The notes under the pieces: model-generated
Seen by the model: the letters and a program-made list of their open reading frames with translations, nothing else
What the model was told of the DNA's origin: nothing
Database searches by the model: none
Made by a program: the position numbers and the translations under genes
In this document: in pieces, positions 1 to 11,800 of the stretch
How the letters are laid out: the number at the start of each line of letters is the position of its first letter
How positions within the stretch are numbered: the first letter of the stretch is position 1
Assembly (NCBI GenBank): GCA_033060915.1
Contig: CM065377.1
Coordinates: forward strand, 31,463,183 to 31,527,182
DNA: 64,000 nucleotides
Reading direction: 5' to 3'
From: Euryodendron excelsum
Taxonomy: Eukaryota; Streptophyta; Magnoliopsida; Ericales; Pentaphylacaceae

Positions 1-75
1 CGCGGTCGCGGACCGAGACACGGACACGGTGTAATAGACGCTGGTGTTGCGGATGTTACGTAACGGGACACGGTC
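1..75. repeat. GC-rich GACACGG/TAACGG repeat fragment
   Basis: This stretch is much richer in CG dinucleotides than the AT-rich surroundings and contains GACACGGACACGG and TTACGTAACGGGACACGG. A related block lies at 735-912. It is probably the end of a dispersed repeat cut by the window edge; the family is not identified. Confidence 0.45.
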
Positions 76-394
76 ACTTGAATTGTAAATTTTATTTTAG
101 GTTACAAATTTCTTATGAAATTTATTTTTACATATTTTTAACTTGAAAGTAATTTACAAGACATTTTAATAAATTTAAACGTACATTTAGTTTACTGTAA
201 TGGCCACCTTCTATGTAAATCCATTCCAAAAATCTCCATTCTTTCTTAATTACATTTATACTATATTTATTGAGAGTCCAAAAAAACTCAAATCCTTCCT
301 TGAGGTGTGTGAAGTAAACCAACGAAAAGGCACTATAGACTATAGAGTATAGATAACCCTCCGCTCTCTCTTCTTTCAACTTTACTCTCATAAG

Positions 395-605
395 ATTTCT
401 TCTCTCTTCTCTCTCTCCTCCCTTCCCTATTTTTCTTGGAAAACCCTAAATTCACTCCATCAGATTTCTTTTCTCTCTCCTCCCCTTTTTTCTTCTTCTT
501 GAAAAACCCTCTTTTACTCCCATCAAATCTCCTCTCTCCCATCTATCCTCTCATTCCCTCTTTTTCTCCAAAAACTCGCTTTTTACTCACATCTATCTCT
601 TCTGC
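395..605. repeat. Pyrimidine-rich degenerate tandem repeat, about three units of 60-75 bp
   Basis: Three successive blocks share TCTCTCC, then a T-rich tract, then AAAACCCT or AAAACTC, then ACTCCATCA or ACTCACATC. The strand is almost purely C/T. It resembles a plant 5'UTR with a telobox-like AAACCCTAA (446-454), so a captured promoter/UTR is possible, but no coding exon follows. Confidence 0.45.
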
Positions 606-734
606 AACCCTCCGGCTCCCATCTTCTTCCATTTATCGAGCCTATCAGTATCATCAATCACAGAGTCCAGCCAAAGAAATTCTAGTTCATGAACCAGCAA
701 GTTGCCGAGGTGGGGGTGAGTTTATGAGATGGCG

Positions 735-912
735 TAAAGGTACTAACGTCTGGTACGGTAGCCGTAACGGCCAAACGGCCATTACGGACACGTTAAGGCG
801 ACGTATCGACCGCTACAAATGTGTATGAAAGTTACTCATTACAAACCATGTAATGGGAACGCTGTCTGTCGTTACCGTTATGTAACGGCCGTTACGGCTT
901 GTAACGGTTGAT
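735..912. repeat. TAACGG/CCGTTA-rich block with perfect palindrome
   Basis: Many copies of GTAACGG and its complement occur in both orientations. GTAACGGCCGTTAC at 882-895 is a perfect 14-bp palindrome. Similar GCCGTTACGGC sequence recurs at about 22323. This is a dispersed plant repeat of unidentified class. Confidence 0.5.
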
Positions 913-1568
913 TTTTAATTCTATGCCTAGAAACTCTCTTTAAAAGGAGAAACCCGTTTCCAGAATGGAGATGAAACTATCATAATATTTTAAGGGAAAC
1001 TTATAGAAAACAATTTCGAGACGATTCTGAAACTGTAATATAATTTAAAGAAACTTGTCGGGCACTCTAAAAAAGATATCATGGAAACTCCTTAGAAACT
1101 CGCTTCTCAAAATTTATATTATTTTTTATACCATCAAATCTTATTATTTGACAATAATATATAAATTTTCAACAAAAGTCTATAAATATTGTGTACTATT
1201 AGTATTTTACTTGATCATCAAAGTATTCTAAGTACTTTATATTATTTTTTTTTTATGGTTTTTAATGGATTGTTTGGCAAATATTCTATTTAATTTTATA
1301 TTACCGAGTGTTTCTCGTTTCTCATAATTTTTTAAGGCCACGTTTTATGCTTCTGTTTCCCATAACTGGCTGGTTAAATGTGGGGGCAGTTTTGCTTTTT
1401 CCAGTTGTCAAGTATGTGATGCCTGCTTCACAGGCAAGGACTTGCAAATCTGTTATACAGCTGGTGGCAACTATCTTTCTTAAGTTAGTTATTTGGATTG
1501 TTGCTGTTTGTCTATGTTACATGGACTCAGGTACAGTGTCAAGTGTGGGTGTATGTGTTTAAGTGGTA

Positions 1569-2260
1569 GATTCATATAATTTCCATGTCCAAAGACACGG
1601 GGACGGTAAAATATTTATATTTCTTACTATACTTCACTTATTTTATAGGATAAAATAAAGTTTACTCAGTGCAATAGAGCATTTCGTACATTTTTTTTGA
1701 TAAATAAAAGTATCATTGAAAGGCACTAAAAGGAGCGCCGTCTATGTACACAAACCATTCAAATCAACACGGAAGTGAAGCTCATCAATAAATTCTATAA
1801 GAGATAATAGGGATTCACAAAAGTACCCATTACACCAAAAATGTAAACTATGCAGTAGGCATGATTTTAACTTATGTACTGCCATAAAAATGTCTTCAAA
1901 AGTATGACGATTCCTTGCTCTCCAGAAGCACCATAAAATGCATAATGGTGCCACTCTCCACACTTTCTTCTGATTCACTACGTACCCCTCCTCCCAACTT
2001 TCCAATAACTTAACAGTTGATTTTGGCATGACCCAACACACTCCAAAAACTGACAAGAGAATGGCCTAAAGCTCCTTCAAGTTTATCATATTTCTATGGT
2101 AAACTCAAAGTATTAAACATTTTTGTTGTGTGAACGTTCAACAATACATGTCAGACATACATCTCATACCCATACCCATACCCATACCCTTACCAAAATG
2201 TCGAGTATTTGATACGGGTACTTTATACATTTTAGAAGAGTTCATATAACATAACTGTTT
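1569..2260 (+). repeat. Dispersed GACAC repeat, split by a LINE
   Basis: The segments 1569-1695 and about 2085-2250 match, in order, the reverse complement of 25500-25775: shared CATGTCCAA-GACA, AAAATATTTATATTTC, TATAGGATAAAATAA, GAGCATTTC, and later CAACAATACATGTCAGACA. The 1696-2085 interval is absent from the other copy and is a LINE 3' end. The segment 2167-2190 is a short (CCCATA)n run. Confidence 0.65.
1690..2085 (-). mobile_element. 5'-truncated LINE 3' end (zf-RVT region)
   Basis: On the minus strand, 2056-1742 encodes a segment with WRVAPLCILWCFWRARNRH and TFEDIF, the C-terminal region found after the zinc-binding RVT domain of plant L1-like LINEs. It is followed by a short 3'UTR and an A-tract (T-run on plus at 1691-1698), the expected poly(A) tail. 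The 5' end is lost. It sits inside a dispersed repeat. Confidence 0.7.
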
Positions 2261-2261
2261 G

Positions 2262-2336
2262 GAGGGTGAGTTGAACCTATGACCTCATATGGCTTTTGGG
2301 GTGGGGGCACTACCACTAGGCTAACTCCGCTCCTCG
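2262..2336 (-). repeat. tRNA-related SINE head or tRNA relic (pol III A and B boxes)
   Basis: On the minus strand TAGCCTAGTGG (plus 2313-2323) fits the RNA polymerase III A box (TRGYnnARnGG), and AGGTTCAACTC about 35 bp further (plus 2267-2278) fits the B box (GGTTCRAnTCC). The spacing is that of a tRNA gene. No full cloverleaf or SINE tail was confirmed, so the class is uncertain. Confidence 0.55.
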
Positions 2337-2535
2337 GTGTTTGTACATTCATGATATTTTACTCAAGTTGCTTTTTTCTTTGTCATAGAGGCTGGGAGGC
2401 AAAATATGTGAAAGCTTCATATTCTTTCCCTTTTCTTTAGTAGTGAGAAGCTGTAGAAAAACCTGACACTAATATTAACTTGAAAACTTGTAAATAACTC
2501 TGTAACTAGTCTTCTACCTTGTTATTATTTCACAG

Positions 2536-2808
2536 GATGCTCTTAATAAATCAAACTTTGAGAATTATAGTGCAAGGGCTCGTGATTCACTGTCATCTTG
2601 GACACCTGATTGCATTGGTTTTAATCTTCTTGAAGCTGTTTTATGCCATATATGTCGGAAGGAACGGCCTGGTGCCGTCTTAGTATTTATGACAGGCTGG
2701 GAGGACATTAGTTGTCTGAAGGATCAACTTAAAGCTCATCCTCTCTTAGGTGACCCTAACAGGGTTCTGCTGCTTACTTGCCATGGTTCAATGGCAACAT
2801 CTGAACAA
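2536..2808 (+). CDS. DExH3: DExH3 exon a (RecA2, motif IV)
   Basis: Acceptor TTTCACAG precedes GATGCT and donor GTAAGA follows. It encodes 91 residues in phase 0, including the [12 protein letters not shown] segment (helicase motif IV region) and ending in [10 protein letters not shown] just before the motif V exon. Another exon must precede it upstream, because the first codon is internal to the protein. Confidence 0.92.
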
Positions 2809-5800
2809 GTAAGAACATTTCAATTTCCACTGTTTTGCACTGGAGTTCATTATTATGTCAGTATTATTCTCTTCCTCATGATCGTCCTCGCCCTCCTAGT
2901 ATACCATCATTGGTATTATTGTTCTGCTACTTGTACAATTCTTATTTTGAACTTGAGGTTATGATTAGTGATATGAAATGTTGGGAAATAATTTTGGGTT
3001 TTTTTGTTATCAAACTGATGGAATGAAGAAGGGTGGTAAGAGTTTCTAAAGCTTCCAAATGGACTCAACATTGTGATTCTCAGTGAAAACTTATATGAAG
3101 AGTAGTATGGAAATAAAATTCATCTCTATATGCTTTGTATTCTTTTCTTCTCCTCCTTTCTTTTTGAATATTTCCAGATAAATTAAACATTATATAAGAT
3201 TTCTTGGAATGGTATGAGGTAATTCTATAGGACCAAGCTATGGTTTAAGGGCTACGCACATCCCAACTTTGTTGAGAAATATTTTCTTAGCTTTGTCGGG
3301 GATTTCTGGAGATATGCATCTGCAGTTTTTAGTAATAATGGTTGGCCAAAGCTATTTGTTTGTTGACTACGTAGCATAGACATGGATACGGGATATGGAC
3401 ATGACATAATATGGACAGGCTGACATTGCAAAACTCAAAAAAAGAGGACACAACACGACAGGGACATGTGGATATATTAATATAGTTTAGCTGCATTGTT
3501 TTAGATTTAACTTGCTTGGGTACACATTATAAGTAATTAACACCAATATACCATACAAGCTCCACCAACAGTCTTACTTTGTTTTCTATTTATTCTGATA
3601 ATGACAAATTTTGTACTCCTTGATACTTTTAGTTCTTTCTTTATTTGTTTATATAGATTTAATTATGACAACGACCATATTTATATCTTTCTTTCAAATG
3701 CTTGTATTTTTCTTTATTTCTTGATTTCCCCTCAATGAGAGGATTTTTACTAGTAAGTATTCTGCGTTTGTCAATGTTTTTTCTTTTATTCATACATACT
3801 ATTTTATTTCCATTTTCTTGTGTTGCATTTCATTTTATTACTCCTTTTATTTGTGATATTCCACAGAAACTCATATTTGGGAAGCCACCACCTAATGTCC
3901 GTAAAATAGTACTTGCTACAAATATGGCAGAGGCAAGTATTACAATCAATGATGTAGTTTTTGTCGTTGATTGTGGAAAAGCAAAGGAGACCACTTATGA
4001 TGCGTTAAATAATACTCCATGTCTCCTACCTTCATGGATATCACAAGCTTCTGCTCGGCAAGTCAGTTACCTTCTTCTCTTCTTTTACTTATACCTAATC
4101 TTAGAGGCCACTACAGTGCATTGAAGTTTAAATTGCTTTAAAAAATTTCAGTCACTTAAGTTGTGTGGCATGCATGAATAAGAAGAATTAGAAACCTCTA
4201 AAACTCATCAAATGAGGGATAACCATTTTGGTATCTGAATCATATGTATATGATTTTGTGAGCATAAATTTGTATTCCGCTGTGTCGGTTGTGGGTGTTT
4301 GCTTGAGTGCAACATGGAAGTTGGATGTTTGGTTCTGCATGAATGAATCTGTCTTTATGTGCATGTCTCAATGTAGAGATATTGAAGTCGCTTGAAAAAC
4401 TTGCATTAGGTGGTTGACAGCATCATGCCTGTCCTTCCAAATAGTTTTTAGGGTGTCATTTGCAATTTGTTAGTTCCTTCTTTGTTGTGTCTTCATTTGT
4501 TTATTATTATTGCTAATGAGCATCTTTTATTTTGTTGTTTTATGTGGGGTGCAGAGAAGGGGTAGGGCTGGCCGTGTGCAGCCAGGCGAGTGCTACCATC
4601 TATATCCCCAATGTGTATATGAAGCTTTTGCTGAATATCAACTTCCTGAACTTCTGAGAACTCCTTTGAACTCTCTCTGCTTGCAAATAAAAAGTTTGCA
4701 GGTTGGAAGCATAGGAGAATTTTTGTCAGCTGCTCTGCAGCCACCAGAACCATTGGCTGTAAGTAAATTTTCTTGGTCAATTTTCTTTTCGTGCTATCAC
4801 TACTATATCTTGATAACAGTCATGGATCTTTCTAGATGTGTGGTCCAGTACTAAAGCTTGCTGTTTATTCAAGTTCCGCTTCTCTGAATATGTGGAAAGT
4901 GCCATGGGCCATCTTTAAGTTTTCAACAATTGTCTACTAGAATTTGATCTTTGAATTGTGTTTACGAACAAAAAAATCATAGACAATAAACATATAGACA
5001 AAGTACGTGAGATATGTTACAATCTCACAAATAAATAGTGGTAAGACTCAACATGAAAATGTCAATCAAGAAGAGAATAATATTGGAAGTGTTTTTTTTT
5101 TTGGGTTAAATCTTGGAAGGTGTTGAAGGAGAAGGGGGAAGGGGATTGGACTTGGGGATGGGGTGGGGGAATGAAAGGGAAAGTTGTGTGAATAATAGAG
5201 GCTTCATTATTATGTCAAGTAATTCAACTAAAGCTATGTTTGGTGTGAGTGAATAGAATAGTCCTTCCGTTCCTATTCGAATATTTGGTAAGACCAATTA
5301 ATAATGCTAGAATAGATTGGTATATCAATGTATAATACATAAAGAGGTATTATATTATATATTATAATGCAGTATATGATATTGTGTATGTTATTATAGA
5401 TATCATATATTAGATTCAATACATACACTATATGTTATTTATTAAGTACTACCAACATATATGTAATATAGGCAGTATATATATAATATATGATTTTACT
5501 AAATTTATTAATATATCATAATATTGTAAAAATGTATATACACAATATATAATATATATGCTGTGTTATATAATGTATATTACATATAATATAATATGAT
5601 AATATTATACAATATAATTTAATATCGTATTATACGATGGAATAAAGAAGCGGGAATAGCCATTCCATCCCTTGAGAGAGGGAATGCTCATTCCGTTCCA
5701 TTCATGCTTACCAAATGTAGCCTAGCAGTTTAGTGACGGCAGAACTCTTACTAAGCAAAATTCCTACAGGTTTTTTTTTATACTAGATTTAACACTTGCC

Positions 5801-8800
5801 AATGATTTAGATCATGTTAAAAAATAAATTGAGAATTTCATGGGTCCCATAGCGGGGCCTTCTTTGATCAAGTCTTGGTTTAAGAGTCTTATTTTATGTT
5901 TAATTGATGTTATTATGCCATTGTTTTCATTTTATTAGACTTTCATAAGTTTTAGGTTGCGCTTGGAAATGTGGATTTGGATATGGGACTAGATTTCAAA
6001 TCCTTGGATTTTAAATACCTAAGGTTTCAAAACTATAGATTTGGAAATCCCTTGTTTGCATAAAAAATATAAGTGAAAGGGTTTAAAATCCTTTGACCCT
6101 TGTTAAACCCCAATATGGTCATATATTCATATAAATACATAAAAATTTATACATTACTAACTTGAGTACATATTTATACATTACAAACTAGTATACATAT
6201 ACATATATCGTCAATGTTTCCCTAGCCAGAAAACTAAAAAGAAAAAATGAAACTGAAAATTATCAATTTCAAAAGAGACCACAACTAGTTTATCAATAAA
6301 TTTTAAAAAAGATCCTGACTAGTTATATATATGCCCAACTAAAAGAATTTCTTAATGAATACATACCTGTAGGGGAGGTGATCCAGTTTGGACTAGGATT
6401 CTGTCTTTTGGAGGGCCTACGAAGGTGGCTTTTTCTGTCTGGTATAAGGTCCATCAGATTATCCTTTCTATCAACAACTCTTTTCAGTTTCCAAGTTATA
6501 CCTTTGTTTAGCCTTTTGACACAAAAATCAGCCTTCCACAAACTTTTCCACCAGAGACCTAATTGTCTGCAGTGTTATATTAGGTTTCTAGGGTTTCTTA
6601 TATCATCTGCAAACTCACCATTATGTTGTAAGCTTGCATCTATGAAATACTGCAGAAGTATAATTATTTTATTCACCTGGAAAAAACTTCCCTTAATTTC
6701 CATTTTCTATAGAACTTGTGAATTGTCATTATATATTTTCATCAATATAATGATAGCCTAATCTGACCGATACTGGAGAGTAGATGGAATTATGTAGATA
6801 CACATGGCCAAATTGTGAATTCATTTCGGTGGATATGTGATTTGATTTTTCCAGCACAACTGTGAATAGAAAAATATATTGTTGTACTATTGGACCATAG
6901 ATGGGACTCCCAGATATATCTGGCTGAGATGCTGATCACCTCTATACTTTTTGAAATGACTAAAAGAGTGATGGAAGCATTTCTTGGACTGATGAAGACA
7001 ACCTAAACTGTATGTATGCCAACATTGATGAGATCAATGCAGATGGATAAAGTCATTATTGGGTATCTTGTTGATATAGTCCTTGAAGGCAAATTACTTC
7101 ATCATACTATAGCATCTGTTATGGGGTTTTAGGAGTTGATTGAAAGGCTCAAAGTAGGAGGATGGGTTAAGTTTGATTAAAAATCAATAGGTTAGGGTTT
7201 TGGGACTAAAAAGGGTTTTTTCCTTGGGATGTGCATGGTAACCTGAGATTAGTGATTTTGTGGAAGAGAAGGAGAAGAAGAATCTACAAATCCCACCTAA
7301 AACTCCTTAGGAATTACTCTCTAATTTATGGTTGCTCAAAGCATCACATTTTGTGCCTTAACACAAATTCTCTAGAACTCCGCCCCATTGAATAGAAAGA
7401 TTGCACAAGTTTCTTTGAGCCTTTGGCTTTCCTAATTTCATTAGCACTATGACTCTAAAATTAGGAAACTAACAAATTTCAAACAACTACAATATTCTAG
7501 AACTAATAAAGAGACTATTTAAGACCGAAATAATAATATTTAACTCCCAACACGATCCATGGGTGACCCTTATAGCCATGTCCATCAATTTGCTAAATTT
7601 CCTAAGTATCCCTAACCATTAAAATATAGCTACTGAATCTATCTAGCAGCATTCTAAGCTATGAAATAAATAAAAATGAACCCTAAACAAAAACATCCAA
7701 AGCACTCTCCATGTAAAATTTCTGATTTTCCCCTTTTCTTCTTTCCCCCTCATTATCATGAAAGAAATAAGAATCTTATTGAAGGGAATTGTGCTTTTTT
7801 ATGAGATAGAGGTATTTTACAAACCGAATGGGGTTAGAAGGTTGTACCTTTAGCCTGTAAGGTACATGGATTCCTGAATGCCGCCACTTCTACCAAAATA
7901 TTTGACTACAACCGGCAAATTTTGTTTGGAAATCTGATATATAGTTCAAAATTTTACCTTGTGACCTCTATTTTCTATTGTCATTGATTTTGTACTTCTT
8001 AAATATCCCTATTGCCTATTCTATTGTTTACTTTTTGGAAAAAGATTCTGTCCCAAATTTTTAAATACTTCTATTATACTCAAAATATGCTTTTTTGGAC
8101 AAACTCACGTTTAAAGTACATTTGTGAAATATATGCAAATATGCTTGTAAACTTTATTCTAAACATATTAGGCATGAATAATCCATCAAATGTATAATAC
8201 ACATCCAAAAAGAGATATCAAAATTGAATTTTTTTATAAACATCTTTGTTTTCCTCTGAGGAACGAGGGCAGGATGTGTCTCTTCCTTTTTCCAAACTCC
8301 TCTTAGATTTGTTGTCATAATGACATGTTGATCAATCCATTGGCCTTGAAGTCAGAACTGATGAACCATGAATCTGTCTCCTGAACAGCTGAGTGAAGAG
8401 TTTGATTATAAAAGCATTGTCATGAAGTAGTTTATATGGTTTTATTCTGGAGTCGTGAAGTTACAGAGGTTTTGGAAGAAGGTTTTTATGAAAATAGTCT
8501 TAACATTATGCAGGTCCTAATACCATGGTTTGTGTTGACCAATATGTTCAACATGTTGGGAAGCATCACTATCCCATTTTGTTTTGTTCTGTTCGTAATG
8601 TCGCACCTTGTTGCAAATGGGGTACAATGCATAGTGAGAGATGCCCAAAGTGCCTTGTGTTGATAAGGCAAAGTGCCCCAATTCAGCATGAGATTTAGGT
8701 ACTAGGCGTGCATAATTCTATGTTTATACAGCTATAAGGACAAAAGATAGTGGTCAAGTGCAAAATAAGTTCCAAATCAGTGAAAACAATCTTCAATCAT

Positions 8801-11800
8801 TAGTTCCTATGATTTTTGGACAAGTTCAAGTCAATTCCTGACATTAACTTAGTAGTTTTTGAGAAGCTGAAATACGAAGTTACCTTCCTGTGCACCAAAA
8901 GTATGCATTCCTAGAAGTTGAATTTATGGTTTGGGGGAGCAGCAGTTTTTTGCTTTTTTATTTTTATTGGTTTTTGGGGAGTAGCAGCTCTCAGTAGAAT
9001 TTATGGTTTGGGGGGTCACTACTACCACCTACAACAAATATGATTATGAAAGATCTGCCGTTTTCAAGGCATTAAGTGCATGAAGGCATGCCTAAATTCT
9101 TTGTCTTCTTCTTCCCTATGTTTTTCTTACCTTTTTTTTAAATTTATTTCCTTACCTTTTTTCATTTCCTTTAATGATATACTTAAATGCAGCATCCCAC
9201 TTTGGCGTCATACATATTAACAAGACTTGTTAAATTGATCCTTCATTTCTCTTCCTGTATTTTTTCCCTTTCTTTTCAAAGGCACCTGATCGCTAGTATG
9301 TAGTCCAATATATGTTCTTGTTTTCTTCCTTTAATATGGCTTGATTAATTGCATAGAGTTCATGTTAATGAACATAGTGGTCATGGATTCTGTGCGAGCT
9401 CAGATAGTCACGTGAGAGATGAGTAGGTTCCCTTTAGTTCTATTCATGTTACTGTATGTGAAACAAGTTGGAGTTAATGCATTACAGGTCCAAAATGCTG
9501 TTGATTTTTTGAAGATGATTGGAGCATTAGATGAGAATGAAAAGCTTACACATCTTGGTGAGTATGTTATTTCTTGTATGAGGAAATTGGTGTGGGATGA
9601 ATATTTTTGTTATGTGTTGCTACTCTTGTTGATACTGTCTCCCTTTTTTTTGTTAATTTTTTTTTCTTTTTTAATCAGGAGGGTATCTGTCAATGCTGCC
9701 AGTAGATCCCAAGTTAGGAAAAATGTTAATAATGGGTGCTATCTTTCGTTGCTTTGATCCTATTCTGACAATTGTGGCTGGACTTAGTGTCAGGGATCCT
9801 TTTCTTTTGCCTCAAGAAAAAAAGGATGTAAGTATGAATTCAGCGTCATTTCCTTTTGCCTGATGATTAAAGGGACCTAAGTATAAAATATAGGATTATT
9901 TTTATCTTTTAGTGTGTCAACAATGCATTAGTCATAGCCTCTGTGATGTTTAATTTTATGTACCTTTGGAACCATGAAGCAACATGCTCGGCATCCATTT
10001 TTGTACTTTAGTGAGATGCGGTGAGATATGTAAGAAGAGTTCTTTATGAAAAAAAAAAGATGTTACTGGCTTGATCATTGATGTAGCCATGTGGTGTTAG
10101 TGAAATGAGACTAAGCATTTGCGGCAAAGGCATTCCATCGGAAGACATTAGACAGTGAAATAAATAAATAACTAAAATCATCAAAATAAGATCAAACAGG
10201 CTCCATTGAAGACAATTTTTTTTATTTTTTTGTTGAAAGTTTTCATCAGCTAGCTATGAGGCATTGTATTGAAGCTGGTATGTCTGTTGCTGGTTTTCAA
10301 TGAATTTACCCAAGCCAGCCAATTTTGTGTATCTCGTTTTTAACCTTTGTGCCATCCAGACTTCCTAACATGAGGGCTTGGATGATGTTTATTTAACCAC
10401 TTTTAAGGTATGCTTGCCTGCCTGGGAATCGATTTCCTGGGAAGGAACTGGAGTCTCTGTGAGGGTTTAGGAAATCCTGTTCCCTAAACGAATGAAAGTT
10501 TCAATTGTCTCCATTAAGATGAATTTGGGTTTTAGTATGCTTGCAATGGTTGAGAGACTGGGATATTCTTGAGAGCGACAGGAAGAAACATTTCAAATCT
10601 AGGACAGGATTTAGGTTGACCAATTCATGAGGGTCTATGACTTTTTGGTGAAATTTACTAGCCTGCACTACTGTTTGGCATACTATGACAACGTGCACAC
10701 CTTTTTGGTATTCATAATTTCTCCATTTTATGAATATTATGTAGACTGAAGAACTAACTTCACTATCTATTCGGTTTCTTTCATTTTCTCTCATTCTTGT
10801 GTCATAGGGGTTGTTAACAGCCAGACAGGTCACGTTTACCATGTGTAGGCCTCAAATTATCATTTTTTTTGTTGATAGTAGTGCATGCTTCTATATATAG
10901 GATATTCTCCTTATTAATCTTTTTGCTCCTTTTCTATCTCTTGCACAGACTTCTTAGGGTCAATGTTTTTGTGTGTCCTTTCTAGCCTTAACACACCAAA
11001 TAAGCTTCTGTATTATTTATTTATTTTAGTTTTACCAAACAAGGTTCTGTATAAGATCATTCCTAAAAAATCTTTGGGCTTCTTTGTTAAATACTCCTTG
11101 AAATCCATCTACTGCAATATTGCAAGTGTTTCTTGCATGCAATTTTTTTTTCCCCTTTCCTGTCTTTCAAGTAGAATACATATTCTTTAAGTTCCATGTC
11201 TTGCTCTCCCACAAGTCTCCTTCCTACTACCTTTAATGCTAAAATGACAACCTGAACTAATATGTACACATTTAATAGTTAAGACCTTTAACCATTAACC
11301 TTGCTAGGTGACCAGTTTGTAGATTGAATCTGATCCAGAACTAATCCATGTTTGCATATTTCAAGTGTGACTTATAGGATGTTTTTTTGAGGGAATCCAG
11401 CCTTTTTCTTTGTTAAATTTTTTTTGGGCAGCATTTATTTTCTATTTTTGAAGTGGCAATTTAGAGGAGTTAGGCATTGGGTTTTATTTGTTTCCACATT
11501 TTAACATCTGCCAAATAGTTTTCTCCCAATCTAGCAGCACTTTTTTGAATGAAATCTCTCCCTAAAAACTATAATTTATTTAGTTATGCATATTCCGTTT
11601 GTGATTTTGTACGTGTGAGAGACAATGGTAAGGTGGATGAGGTTTACGTTTTTTCTGAATTTTGTGAATTGATGATGTACCTCCTTGGTGCTGGGAAGTG
11701 TATGACCAAGGTGTGGAAGATTTAACTGAAGAGAAAGATCCCATTTTAGGTTCTATTGACATGGAGAAACTGTGTTGACAAGTTCGGAGACAGTTGATTG

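Larger units (their letters stand above)
1..2535. other. Intron or upstream part of DExH3; repeat-filled, no helicase exon seen
   Basis: No stretch here encodes the helicase motifs expected upstream (DEIH box, Walker A), so I treat it as intron. It holds TAACGG-rich palindromic sequence, a pyrimidine-rich tandem repeat, a dispersed GACAC repeat, a LINE 3' end and a tRNA-like SINE head, listed separately. The stretch 916-1568 is AT-rich with nothing recognised. Confidence 0.7.

Noticed and set aside
436..828. 130-codon open frame in the CT-rich block
   Set aside because: Its Ser/Pro/Phe-rich translation comes from the pyrimidine repeat and then the TAACGG repeat; no homology and no splice context.
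8516..8700. Cys-rich frame ([15 protein letters not shown]) in the 4.7 kb intron
   Set aside because: Looks like a possible zinc-binding stretch, but it is short, without start context or recognisable family.
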